Part shown: in pieces, positions 40,755-53,225 of the stretch | Numbering within the stretch: position 1 is the stretch's first letter | How the letters are laid out: each line of letters opens with the position of its first letter | Origin: Dolomedes plantarius | Taxonomy: Eukaryota > Arthropoda > Arachnida > Araneae > Dolomedidae | Assembly (NCBI GenBank): GCA_907164885.2 | Contig: OU015492.1 | Coordinates: 192,885,977 to 192,949,976 of the forward strand | Reading direction: 5' to 3' | Length of the DNA stretch: 64,000 nt | Made by a program: the position numbers and the translations under genes | The notes under the pieces: generated by a model | Databases searched by the model: none | What the model was told of the DNA's origin: nothing | The model's input: only the letters and a program-made list of their open reading frames with translations

Positions 40755-42163
40755 CACTGCTGGCCACCCAAATTGCAACACCAAGAAAGACAAGAGCTAT
40801 CACAAATAAATTTATTTTCTAGATAACATGTTGACCAAGTATCAAGTGATTAAATTTATAGACTTCTGTGAAGTGTGGTTCCTGCCAAAATCAGTAGCCA
40901 GAGTAGCCGCCATTGTTGGAGATCACCGCTGCCACACGCCTCGGCATTGATTCAAAGAGACTTTGGATGAGTTCTAGGGGTACAGCAGACCAAGAAGCTT
41001 CCACACGTTACCAAAGTTGATCTGCTGTGGCAGCTGGGGATGGAATCTGGGTCAATCGTAGAGCAACCATGGACCACATGTTTTCTATCTGCGAAAGATC
41101 CGGAGAGTGAGGCGGCCAGGGAAGCAATTCAATCTGGCGATTGACGAAGAACCGTTGGGCAATGCGTGCCACGTGTGGTCGCGCATTATCCTGTTGAAAT
41201 ATCGCTGTGGGCAAGCCCTGAAGGTAAGGAAGGACAACTGGCTCCAACACCTCGGAGATGTAGCGCTGGCTGTTTAAAGTACCGGCAATGCGTACTAGAG
41301 GTGTGCGAGAGTGATATCCAATACCGCCCCATACCATAATACACGGTACAGGACCAGTGTGGCGGTGCATAACTCAGCTGTTCAGCATCCTCTCTTCACG
41401 GTGTCTCCAGACTCGAATGCGACCATCGTGGTGTTGCAGACAGAAGCGTGACTTGTCAGTAAAGACAATTACATTCCATTCTGCCGTCCACGTCCTTCTG
41501 TCATCGCACCATTGGCGGCGGAGACGTCTGTGGTTCTGCGTCAAGGGTAGACAAAGCAATGGACGTCTTGCGGACAGACCACTCTGCTGTAAACGGCGTC
41601 GAATGGTACGCGCAGACACTGAATGATGCGTTACAGACTGGATGTGCTGTGCTATGGTTCTTGATGTGACTGAGCGATCCGTCACTGCCATGCGCACAAT
41701 TTGCCTGTCATCACGTGAAGTGGTGCTCTGAGGTGGATGCGATCGAACACGCCGGTCCGTCTAACAATCCTGCATCCAAAGATCACATATCCGCATTACA
41801 GTTGTTTGGTTTCGTCCAACACGACTATCGATTTCCCTGAAAGATAATCCACAATCTCGGTAGGCCACTATCCTTCCTCTGTCGAACTCGGATACTTGAT
41901 CAAAAGATGATCGCTGTTTTCGACGAGGCATAATTGATCGTTTTTTTGAAAATACCACAAGAAAAACACAATTGCCGAAATTGAAATCGTCGAAATCTCC
42001 AAGCCTTAAATAGCGCTTTGAAGTGGCGCCACAGGCGCGCGTGATGTGCGTCTGCGCTGAAATTCTGATCATTTGCATATCTCACCTCCGCTAATGCATG
42101 TTGTAAATTTCATGTTATTTGCATGTTTCCTTCAGGGTGTTGCATTTACAGTGGCCAGCAGTG
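40755..42163 (-). mobile_element. Full-length Tc1-like transposon
   Basis: The termini are CACTGCTGGCCACCCAAATT and, in reverse complement, CACTGCTGGCCACTGTAAAT, both continuing to GCAACACC (24 of 28 bases match). TA flanks both sides. The single gene on the minus strand (40891-41931) fills most of the 1,409 bp. Completeness and the limited damage make it one of the younger autonomous-type elements in the window. Confidence 0.93.
40891..41931 (-). pseudogene. Tc1-like transposase, full length with three nonsense codons
   Basis: One uninterrupted reading frame of 347 codons runs from ATG (41931, MPRRKQRSSFDQVSEFDRGR) to TGA (40891-40893, ...NNGGYSGY). Premature stops occur at codons 57 (TAG), 186 (TGA) and 308 (TAA), with no frameshift. 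The paired HTH lies in about residues 10-110. Catalytic residues are D159 (VFTDKSRF), D248 (FQQDNARPH) and E283 (PPHSPDLSQIENMW), 34 residues apart, the DD34E triad of Tc1. All three are intact. Normal length for the family is about 340 residues. The plus-strand frame at 41357-41626 is only its antisense shadow. Confidence 0.93.
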
Positions 42164-42195
42164 TATATATATATACACATAAATAATAACCAACC

Positions 42196-43033
42196 TGATG
42201 CACCTATAATGAGCCATTATTTTATCCGATGTACCCATAGTGGACCACGCAATAATGGGCCATAAATATCGCCCATCACAACATTAATGGACCATCTATT
42301 TAATCTGTTATGGAACAAAAATCAGTTCTACAATATCATAAAACTGGAAAGAAAAGGAAGTAAAAACATGATGTATATTTTTAAACCGGTTCATTCATTT
42401 TATAACTGCAGTACAACTGCACTAAATATATAAAAACTGAAATATAACTGAAATTTAAATTTATTTACTTAAACATCTAAAATGAAATTTACTTAAAAAT
42501 TGTGGTTAATGTTGCCTGCGATGTACCGCTTTACTTGTCACAGCTGGTACGTTGTTTCAAATATTGACATTTCCGAAAAAATAATTTGTACCAGTACAGT
42601 TTGTACTTTCCCAATATAGGGACAGTGTAACAATTCGTGATCTCATGATGGGCCACGCTATTTTGACAATGGAATCTAAGTTTTTTGTCATTTAATCACT
42701 GCACAATTTGAATTATACATACTATCGTAATGAATGATAGTTTAAGTCAATAAACAGGCATTATAGTACTTAAATAAAAAAAAATTCACTTACTTTAGCA
42801 GATTTCTTAAGCAGACGTTAAAACAAACAGAAATTTTCTTCTCTCTAGCAGAATACACCTTACACTTCACAAAGTAAAGGAATGAACTGAATTCTAATAC
42901 TATGGGATCCTCGCAGGTAGTAGCCAATGACCCTCACCTCTTCCACTCCCTAAGGTAACAATAGACTTTTAATTTCTCGGCATTTCTAAAGGGAGGCTCA
43001 TTATAGGGACATGGCCCATTATAGGTGCATTTA
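42196..43033. mobile_element. MITE with iterated CCTATAATGGGCCA motifs
   Basis: The left end TGATGCACCTATAATGAGCC and the right end (reverse complement AAATGCACCTATAATGGGCC) are inverted repeats. Related motifs (ATAATGGGCCA, TAATGGACCA, TGATGGGCCACGC, CTCATTATAGGGAC) recur inside near both ends. The design resembles the ATATGAGACC element at 36237, suggesting pogo/Tc1-type transposase sites. No protein is encoded. Confidence 0.55.
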
Positions 43034-45429
43034 CCTTAATATTCGTAAAGAAAAAAATCCAACAGCATCGCAGAACAAATCTAAAATAAAAAAAGGTAAC
43101 ACATACTTGGGGTATTTGGTTAAAAATTCCAACAACATGTATACTGCCATCAGAAGAGAATGGGAAGCATTTCAGGAATGAAATTCACGATAATTAATTA
43201 CTTGACGCTGATCAGCATTTTCTAGTGGTTAAGCCGCTTGCTTCGAAGACCAGGGGCGCGGGTTCAATTCCTGTTCCTCGCAGACCGTCACATAAATGCC
43301 TTGTCAATTTTTTTTAAAGTTATATGTTATTCATTTATGTAAGGATATATTTCTCTTTGTTTTAATTCGATGATTTTCAACTGGCTGAACTTACATAATG
43401 TAACTGTACTGAATTATTAAAAATTTTTAAACTTTTTTTCAATTATTTTTAATTAGCATCACGAAATTTTCAGAAGCGTTTGTAAGAAAATTTCAGAACT
43501 AGTTGTTTAAAACTACGCCTGAAGAAAAGAATCATATACTGCAATACGGCAATTGATTTAATTGAGTTTTAACCCCTTGACATCAAAAGAAGTCTCGGAT
43601 ATATTTTTTGTTTGTTGTATCATTGTAAATAATGCCGTCTTTCAGATGACAAGAATTTTAAGCCGATTAAATTGTTTTCTAGTGCGCCTATGTAACAAAT
43701 AATACAGAAATATAATACTACATATTCAGTAATAAAGTTGGAACAGTAAGAATAATCCCTGCAACATGACTGTTTTAAATTTGGCATACGAGTATTACTA
43801 TTGTCAATATTATTCGTTACTATTGGCTCATGCTATCTAGCAATGTCAAAATCCTCTTTTCATTGTAAATTTATATTAAGTTACATTACTGTTAAAATGA
43901 GATGCACTAAATAATAGTTTTTGAACACATTGAATTTTCGATTATAACCATGTATAAGTGTTAATAAGAAGCATTCATGCAAAAAAAATAGAAATAAATT
44001 GAATATTAAAAATCGATGCTTATGTAACGTTAATAGGTCACGTAACGTTAATAGGTAACAAAAATTATGATCAACAGAGGAACATATCTCACTTTAAAAT
44101 ACGTAGATTCTAAATTATATTTCCTGACAAAAAAAATAAGGAATTTTGTATTAATGATAAAGAGGATTTATGAAAATTCCCAATTTTTTTTAAGCAGTAA
44201 ATTATAGTAGCATCACATTTCAAGGATATAAACAGCCTAATTTTGTTGGTTCTTATCTTTGTAATATGAAATCTAAATAAATGCTCCTAATTAAATTTTT
44301 TTCGGTGTACTATTAAGTCTTAATTTAATGAGACGTGCAAAAAAACCGAAATTACATTCGAAGTTGTAATTACTTTTTCTCCTTTTGTACATGAACCTAT
44401 TTGTACATGAATTCTGCTTTGAGCGGAAAGCAAAAATATTATTTGCCTTTAAAATAAGTTATTTTTTAAATCATTTTGTTTCAATTTCATTATTTTAAGA
44501 AATGTATATTATTCAATATCTTATTATAAAATGTTTTGGCAATTTTAATTTCACTTATCTCTTTTAAAATGTCAGCTTTATTTGATTATAAAACTACCTC
44601 CAGATATATTCCACAAAAATATCGAAATATTTTTTATTCCATTAAATACTTGATTCATCTTTTATTTGATACCTTTCTTTAAAGCTGTATAAAAACCACT
44701 CAAAAAAATCCAATTTTATGCCCGAGTTTTTGTTTCACATGATTCTCGAATCTCCAGCAGGAAAAATGAAAGAAATCGATACAGGAATATGATATCGATT
44801 TTCATTTAGGCACCATTCTGATTGTTCGATAGATTTAAAATTATTATTTAATTCCCCTCTAAGTCATGTACTAACTCGGTTATTTCCTATTATTCATGAT
44901 AAAAAGGGATAATTATGAATTTAATTCACAGTACTAATGTAAAATGAAATTTAAAAATTAAAATGATTTCTAGATAGAGAATGAAGAGCATTCAGAATGA
45001 TACAAAACCGTATCGATTGCCATAATAAAATGACTGTAATTGAACGAACACGAATATGTGTAAAATCTTATATTTTGCCAAAGCATGCATTTGCATCATG
45101 GTAGTAGAGGTTAATAACGGAGCACCCCCAAGTCCTGTAAGAGTCTGTAATAGAATATTTTCTTTTGTCAACATTACTCCGTTATTGCATATGGCAGCAA
45201 CGTCCGGCAATAAACTTCAGCCTCCCACATTAATATCCGTAAAATCTCAAGGAAATTTATCTGCAGCGAGAACCAGGGGGACCAGCGAGGACCAGCGAAT
45301 CATATTCGTATTCAGAAACCAATAGAAATGAAAGGTTTCATTTACGCCAGCGATGTGGGGCAATGCTATAAATTTGCCCACCTAGTCGGGCTTCAAGAGG
45401 AAGACACTGCATATATATATATATATATA
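43034..45429. other. Long AT-rich stretch without recognisable gene
   Basis: Contains a tRNA-like fragment (43211-43283) and an 18-bp direct repeat (GTAACGTTAATAGGT) near 44023-44057. The region 45100-45400 is somewhat GC-richer and has unrecognised frames on both strands. Confidence 0.5.
43211..43283 (+). other. Degenerate tRNA-like sequence
   Basis: TCTAGTGGTTAAGCC resembles an A box/D arm and GGTTCAATTCC is a B-box match. The anticodon stem around CTTCGAA does not pair and no terminator follows directly, so this is a tRNA pseudogene or SINE head. Confidence 0.38.
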
Positions 45430-45640
45430 CTAGCATTATTGCCCGGCGTTGCCCGGGTAGATATATAGATATAAAATTTTTCATGCATTCCATCAAAAAA
45501 ATACTGGGCTGTATCCCCCGCTCTTCATGTTCATCTGGCCAGACAGAATGCGCTTAGCGCCTTTCTACTGAAATGATATACCCAGTATTCTTTTGATGGA
45601 AAGCATGAAAAATTTTATATCTATATATCTACCCGGGCAA
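45430..45640. repeat. Foldback repeat: 60-bp arms with a Helitron-like terminus
   Basis: Arms 45449-45508 and 45581-45640 are inverted repeats identical at 58 of 60 positions, separated by 72 bp. Just left of the first arm, CTAG after an A, eight bases and a CCCGG/CCGGG hairpin look like a Helitron 3' end on the minus strand. The arms contain AGATATATAGATATAAAATT. The loop holds a short GCGCTTAGCGC palindrome. Confidence 0.88.
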
Positions 45641-46048
45641 TCATTCTTTAAAAATAATTTCATTAATTTTCTTATGCCTTAATATAACTAATGGACTAAC
45701 AGTTCGGAATGAAAGTTATGTGTCGTTATGTTTCTCTGTTTAAAGATACTTTCCTCCCACTGCTTAAAAAGCCCCAAAACTCTAAAAGATTTATCTTATA
45801 TGATTTCACGGAATAAATTATTCAAATACATATCGTATGTTAACTCTGTTTCGCGAACTTTGGGGAAAAAACCTGTAGAACTCTTAAACTTCTTCCCATT
45901 TTATGATCCTCAAACAATTAATATATTTAGATCAACAGAAGGCTTCCAAAAACTTCCAAAGTACATTTTTCTTTTTTTTTCTTGCTTTTTTCCCAAATTT
46001 TTATTAAGTTCTATTAGTTTGAACGCCATTGTCTAAAATTGTCTAAAG
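45641..46048. other. AT-rich stretch
   Basis: A 102-codon plus frame at 45728-46036 is unrecognised and of AT-biased composition. Confidence 0.45.
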
Positions 46049-46381
46049 CAGCGGTTCTCATTCTAAGAAAAATAAACACCTCATCCCCCCTCGTTACCCC
46101 CAGAGAACTCTCAAACCACCCCAGATCACCCCTCAGAATAAACCGCTCTCCCCTGCGTATCGAATTTGAAGGGTTGTCGTAAAGGGACTGTATCCACATT
46201 TAAGAGGTGCGCTTAAGGGCACAAAAATCATTAAAAAATTAATTAAAAAAAAACTAATTGAGCCCCACATTTCGTTTTTCCTGATTTAAGTTTCTAGAGT
46301 CCAAAACATTAACTGTGCCGAATTTGGTCCCGGTGGGTGAAACAGTCTAGGATTCTATAGCGGACAAACAAACACACAAGC

Positions 46382-46470
<89 letters not shown>

Positions 46471-46601
46471 ATTTTTAAACTACTGCGATCAACATATACA
46501 TCAAATTCACTTAAAATTAGAATGCAAAAAACAATTGCCAAAATACGAAATGCAAACTACAAAACTTTAGAAGAAAATAAGGGTCGTGAAAGGAACCGCT
46601 G
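46049..46601. mobile_element. Possible hAT-like MITE
   Basis: The left end CAGCGGTTCTCATTC and the right end (reverse complement CAGCGGTTCCTTTCAC) share nine bases matching the hAT CAGNGGTTC style. No 8-bp target duplication is evident. A Helitron-5'-end-like piece (minus-strand TATAAAAGAGCTTGTGTGTT) and a TA tract lie inside at about 46365-46467. Confidence 0.32.
46386..46467. repeat. (TA)n microsatellite
   Basis: TA tract of about 80 bp. Confidence 0.93.
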
Positions 46602-48944
46602 TTGTGGGAACCCGTTCACCTTGGTTACATCATAAGTATCTAAGCCGTTTTCGCAACACCCAGTATCGAATTTAAGGATCCTCAAATAGGTGTACACACC
46701 AACACGATCGAGGGCACGTCGAATGCTGTAAAAACGGAGCTTAACTAGTAATCGACAAGTAGAGGGTCAATTCGATTTCTATCTTGCTGATTATATTTGA
46801 AGAAGAAATAATAAAGATAACAGCAATTATTTTTTAACATTTTTAAAAGACCTGTTGGGAGTTGTATCTCTATATTATTATTATCTCTATGTTTCGCGAG
46901 CGTTGAAGCTCTGTAATTTGTTTTTGGCAACAATTTTTTTTATGGCTTTGAAAACGATGTATTTTTTCTGTTAATGTGTTCTTTTCTTGTGATATGTGAG
47001 TGCATGGCTCTGAGATATTTCTTTTTGCTCTGAGATACTTGTTTTATTCTGTTGTAGATAGGTTTGAACAGTGAATAAACTTGTAAAGTTCTAGAAGTTG
47101 TATTTATTTACTTCTGATTCAAATTTGAGTTTCCGGAACTGGACAAGACGTTTCTATTTTTTACAATAAAGCAACAATGGATTGAGTTCTTTCTTCTATG
47201 GATTTGAGGTTAGTGTTTTTTGTTTGTCTCTTTCTTAAATCCTTTTGCTGATCTTTGGAGTACAATTGTGTTGAACCGCACATTAGGAATTCACATCAAC
47301 TTATGAAGAAAAAGTATGCAAAATTCCGTTCGCGCGTTAGATTTCAGTAAAATTACGACTCATTTCCAAAAAAATAAGCCTTGTGTTAATTAATTTTTTC
47401 AATGTCAGTTTTCCTTTTTTTTCTCGTGTCACTGATAAATATTCTCATTCCTTACTTAAATTTACTGCAAAACCAGGATAATTTGTTTTCACATCATATA
47501 TTATATAACGGGATGCAAAACCATTTTTCCTCAAGTTATTGTGCGACTCGAAAATATTTTATACACATAGCTATGTTTAAAAAGATAAGGGGAATAATTT
47601 TGTTTAATTAATCACGAGTAAATTTTTATTTTGCCAAAAAGTAAGATATTTTAAAAGTCTCGCAAATAAATATTTCCGGAAAAAATAAAGAATATTAAAT
47701 GTTTAACCCCTTTAAAGCAATGTTTAAATCTAAGTAACTGTTTTGATGCTATCAAAAGCAAAAAAATAAAATAAAATACTCTATTTGAAATTAGACATTT
47801 CACATAATAAATTACCATTCATTTCTTGTCCAACATTTTCGGCAAAAAGTATGAAATAATCCAGTAGAAATGGTGGCGAAGGAAAGTGAAAGCAGACACT
47901 GTCGTATAATCCTAGAAAATTAACTGCAGTTACAGATCGACTAGTGCTTTTTTTTTCTTTCTTTAACTATAGTTCGTAAATCTTCTTTAATGATCCTCGA
48001 AAGTACTGGGATTCAGGAAGTTGATATAAAATGTGAAAGTTTAATAATTTTGTTGATGATTAGGGATGTTTTCTGTTGCCTTGCACGATATTAAACTTAA
48101 AATGAAGCTTTTTCCTAGTTATTCTGGTAAATTGGAATACCCATTTTCAAATATTCTGTTTCATATTAAGTTTATTATCACTTTTCAGCAGAAAAAAAAA
48201 TTATAATATTGCTGTTATTAAAACTAAAAGCACTGTAAATCTTCTTTCGTAGTTAAATGCCAGACACATTAAGGTTTTATAAGACTTTTAATCTGTAATG
48301 TTTACTTTATTTTCCAAACAGTGCAGGGAATGGGTAGGAATTTTATCCATTTTCCCGATAATTTCACAGAAAAGTTTTGTTTGAGTTTAATAAATAAATA
48401 TCCTTACATTTATCTATAGCAATGTATCGTTGGAGTATTATAACATTTTTTAATGTACAAAAAAGTCATAAAATTAGGCTTTGTAGAAATTTTTAATTTC
48501 TAATCAAACCGCTTCACATTAAATGTAACTAAATTTATACCTTTTAAAAAATAGTGTCTTGAGGGCTAACACATTCCTCTCTCGAGTGAATCACAAGGAA
48601 GCCTGTAGAATCTTTTCCCTTCAAATCATGAGTTTGTTTCAATTTGTTAAAACTAGACATGATGTGATTACAAAATATTACATCATTGATTTGTCAGTGG
48701 GATACAATCCAGAGGGGTGAAAAATTTATAATGCAGAAAGTGGATACGTAAATCGTCGTTTAGAATTGAATATTTCCATCTAGTATATATATTCCCTATA
48801 CGTAGAATTTTCATTTAGGGGTCAGCGATAAGCAGGCCTCATGCTTTCTCATGGAAGATGTGATCATGATTTTCTGGTTTTTGCATTCAGAGAAATTGTT
48901 TTGAGGTTCCAAAAGCAGCAGCAGTAAAAACAAAACACTATATA
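46602..48944. other. Long AT-rich stretch without recognisable gene
   Basis: No protein homology, TIR or tandem array was recognised. Confidence 0.5.
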
Positions 48945-49737
48945 CAGGGTTCCTACCTATATCTATTGCACCCCCTTAACTTCTAAACACTGGCATCTTA
49001 GGCCATAAAGTTGGTGTCTAGGTATAGTAAAATGGCTATGCGCAACTCGATGAGACAACTTACAACGACATTTATCGGTACATTTTGGAATTAGCGCTTT
49101 ATCTCGAAAACGGTACGAGACACGGGAAAAAAGTCAGTTACAAAGTTATTCAGCATCATCGATTTAGTAAGAAAAGACACCTTGCGCGCATTAATACTCA
49201 AAACAGAATGTAAAAAATGAACATTTGTTTGGTCGTGATTTTCAACACTATGGCATGATGAAACGCGAGCGAAGATTGAAAAGACCACCTCAACACTAGC
49301 AACATAATTTTAGCAACATGAATTAGTAAATGATCCTGAGTAGTAAAGATGAGATTAGTAACTGATCCCATAGTAAATGATCCTGAAGATAGGAAAGTAT
49401 CTCAGTTTCTTTCTTCCACACTTTATGACAAGACAATTTTTGAAATCGTGACCAAACAAATGTTAATTTTCTACATTCTGTTTTAAGTATTAATGTGCGC
49501 AAGGTGTCTGTTATTACTATATAGATGATTCTGAACAACTTTGTAATTGACTTTTTTCCTGTATCTTATACTGTTTTTGAGATAAAATTACTAATTCTAA
49601 AGATTGCCGGTAGATGGCGTAAGTTCTCTCATCGAGTAGCGCATAGCCTTTTTATTATACTTAGTTGCCAAATTTATGGCCTAAGCTGTCACCGTTTAGA
49701 AGTTAAGGTGGTGTAACAGATATAGGTGAGAACACTG
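48945..49737. mobile_element. Long-arm foldback (TA-flanked) transposon
   Basis: CAGGGTTCCTACCTATATCT at the left is mirrored by CAGTGTTCTCACCTATATCT (reverse complement of the right end). The two arms, about 310 bp each, align throughout and surround a centre of about 170 bp that carries GTAAATGATCCTGA twice. TA dinucleotides flank both ends, pointing to a Tc1/mariner/IS630-type transposase. No coding sequence is left. Confidence 0.82.
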
Positions 49738-51455
49738 TATGTGAAAATGAAACTATACTAATTTTTTTATAATAACGTGACTTAGTAAAGAGGCTTCCAT
49801 TTGGGTTTATACATTAATTTTGAGATGTCTTGACAATTTCTGAAAGAGAAAAAATTAATTTAAATATCTAACAAATTTTAAAAATCGCAGGAAAAGAAAT
49901 TTCGTTTGGTGTGCATAAAATTTATCCACTGTACATTAAATGTGTTAAGTATAATAAGTTTTAGGTTTAATTTTTCCCGATTGACACTGCCTTGTTTATT
50001 CTAATGCATGTTTATTTTTTAAACTTATGAGATATTAGATGAAAGAAATTATCTATTAAATAATATGTCCATTTCAATTAATCCAAATGGGATGATTACA
50101 ATTGAATGAATGAATAGTTTTGGAATCCTTACTATCTATCCCTCATAAACATCCCACAGACTAGTCCAATGACAGTTTTTTAGAATGCCCATTCCTCGAT
50201 ACTTTCGGACAAGAAGACTACATTTAAATTTTATAACTTCCCTGATGTGCACATGTTGTGGAAATTATTCTTTTTTTCTAATTCCCTTCAATGTATCACA
50301 ATTGATACAGTCTCCATAATCGACTATACATTGACAATCAGCCACACTATTGTATTCCCTTAATCACTCGTCCTCTATCATCGTACCTCAATGGTTGATG
50401 CATTTATGGTCATTTATTTGATGTGCTTCTGAGTTAGTGTAACTAATTGGAAGTACCAGTAGAAATATACAGAACATATTTGTTTTCAACATATTATTTG
50501 CTAGATGAAAATGCATTATTGCATCAAATTATGACTTCTTACATCATCGTCTCTTGATTTATTTTAGTATTATAATTATTTTATGGTTAGTAATTGTATC
50601 ATTCAGAACCTTAAATTTTGAAAAGTTCAGTAAAATATTTAACTTCATTTTTACTTCTAATCATGTGATTTTATATATAATATGTAAAATAAGCTAAAAT
50701 TATTGCATGCCGGTTTTTGAGCTATATTCTTTGTCTGATACCATTCAATATGAAAATACGATTATAGAATCACAAAATGAAAAATTCAGATTCAATTATA
50801 TGATTTCAATTAAGCCATTTAGGGATAATTAATTTCATGAACATCTTTTGTTTTAAAAATTTATCAGAAAACAAGCAATATTTTAAATTTTACTTGTCCT
50901 ATTTCAATTAATTAGAATGTAAAATTTTTGCAGTTCTATACGGATGGTATGTTTTGTATTTATTGTACGCGCATATGGATGAATAAATATAATTACAATG
51001 TTTTAAAGTAATTATTCCTTAATTTGCATCTAATTACCTTTATTCAAAAGGGTGTAAGAATTGTTGTGACTAACACAGACAAGCATCTAATTTGAAAACA
51101 AAGTTAAATTATTTTATCCAGGCACGATTATTTTTTCCCATAAAATGACGAAAACAATTCTTATATTTTTAATGAGGGCATTCATTGTTATTCTTGATTG
51201 TGTTGAAAGCTTTCCTAATGCGCCAGATGGGGCCCGACGTCGCTCCAAGGCGGTTAGAGGAGGGGGGGGGACGCAGCAGCTCATATATCAGGGTGCTGCA
51301 AAAGGATGTATGGAACTTTGAATAGAAGTAAATAGCTATAGTTGGACAATGCTTATTGCCTTGCAACTTCTACATAGTACTTGAAGTTTAAAACCAGACT
51401 GTTAAGTTCACATTTACTTTTCAAAGTAAATACATTTCCATAGAAACATGATATT
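49738..51455. other. AT-rich stretch with one GC-rich patch
   Basis: A G-rich patch at 51225-51305 (GATGGGGCCCGACGTCGCTC, then nine G's) stands out but matches nothing I recognise. The rest is featureless. Confidence 0.45.
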
Positions 51456-51638
<183 letters not shown>

Positions 51639-51766
51639 CGTATGTGCGTTTATTCCACCCAAGCCCGACTATCATATTGCTTTGTTATATTCTCGCATCT
51701 ATCGTTTTCCCGCATTTATCGTTCAGTTCAGTCGGTCCCTTGAAAAACAATAGATCGAGATTCCAC

Positions 51767-51843
<77 letters not shown>
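51767..51843. repeat. (TA)n microsatellite
   Basis: About 75 bp of TA; together with 51456-51637 it brackets a 130-bp unique block. Confidence 0.94.
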
Positions 51844-51846
<3 letters not shown>

Positions 51847-53034
51847 ATATATATATACAATATATATTAAAATTCGACGTGTGAATATTTAACGTCCTGA
51901 AATACGAATGCTTTTTTGTAGAGATGCTCATGTACTATCGAACAATTTAATTAGCTTGGAAATAAAATAACCCAAGAAAAAAATGTGTTCTGAAATTTAT
52001 CTCAGTTTCCAAATTATCTTTGTTTTCTTTAAAGTACGGGCTGTGAAATGATTGTCTTCCTTTTATCTAATTAATAAGCACTTTTTTTAGCGAGGGAACC
52101 AACCTGAATCTCAATTTTCTGCATCACCTTTTGAACTCTGTTTTATTTTTTATTATTTAAAGAAAGATTCACTTTGCCCGCTTCCAATTTATGCTGAACG
52201 TAAACACTGCGCGAAAATAAAGCTTAATTGGAATACAAAGAAAAAATAATTCAAAATATTTCATTTCATTTTCTTTCGTCACCCCAATATATTTCAAAGT
52301 TCTTTAGTTTATCTCTTTATATTTGAGCATGTGTCGTGCATAAAAACTTCAAACGAAGAATATCTAAATTTACGGTGTGCTATTTATTTGAAGTATTATT
52401 CAGTAATATTATAAGGCATGTTTCAACATATATCTGAAATTTCTTTAAGATTGTAATTATGTTGCCAAAATAATGCCAGGTACAGGCTAGATGGAGCCTA
52501 ACTCCAGAATTGCGACCTGTTCGTATCAAAAATCAGTTAACCTATTTCGGTGAGAACTTTTAAGAGAAAAATATTTAAAAAAGAAACTTGGTATTGAACT
52601 TGAAGTTAAGAGATCAAAGTTTATTAAATAGGACAAAACATTAATTTTGAATATTGTCTCAAATTTAATTTTATCGTTCAGGTATGAATAATTTCTTTAA
52701 AACATACCGTGAAGTTGTGCCAACTTCATAATCCTTTACATATTTACTTCTTGTGTTTTATTGTGAATATAAAACTTTTGACTTTTTGCAATTATTCGTT
52801 TACCCCGTCTTCTATATAAAAATAATCTGACATTTACTCAAAATTAATAAATTTTATATAACCCTATATATTATAACTCAAAATTAATAAAAAGTTATAT
52901 CCAGTTTTGTGTCTAGAAGATCATGCTTTAAGGCTGTTGGTGCTTTAAAAGACCCGATGACCATGGTATGCCATAAGAGTCCATTAACGATTTTTTTTTG
53001 TATTGGTTCGTCCAACTACACAGTCCGGGCTTTC
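51844..53034. other. AT-rich stretch without recognisable feature
   Basis: Nothing recognised before the GC-richer block at 53000. Confidence 0.5.
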
Positions 53035-53177
53035 CTGCCATGTCCCTCGTGCCATTTTAAACCAGAGTCGCATTCCTCTACCCGCATTCCGGACCTGGTC
53101 TGGTATGTTCCGGCCAGAGGTCATAGGTACACCGCAATATCAACAGCAACATTATGGTCAATTATTAACGCCAAACA
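53035..53177 (+). CDS. Exon-like open segment, unrecognised
   Basis: A pyrimidine-rich run (from 52989) and AACTACACAG, a plausible splice acceptor around 53023, precede a GC-richer block that is open in the frame RAILNQSRIPLPAFRTW to MFRPEVIGTPQYQQQHYGQL and stops shortly after TPNKK. The other forward frame is also open across part of it. It is the most exon-like non-TE segment in the window, but I recognise no family and no partner exon. Confidence 0.22.
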
Positions 53178-53225
53178 AAAAGTAGAGGGATATTCGAACT
53201 TGAACACATTGCTACTTCTAAGAAA

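Noticed and set aside
41357..41626. Plus-strand 89-codon frame
   Set aside because: Antisense shadow of the Tc1-like transposase, which has family motifs on the minus strand.
45110..45190. AATAACGGAG...CTCCGTTATT inverted repeat as a transposon
   Set aside because: The arms are only about 10 bp, with no flanking duplication.
46049..46601. Confident hAT element
   Set aside because: Only nine terminal bases match and no 8-bp duplication is present, so it is kept only as a low-confidence candidate.
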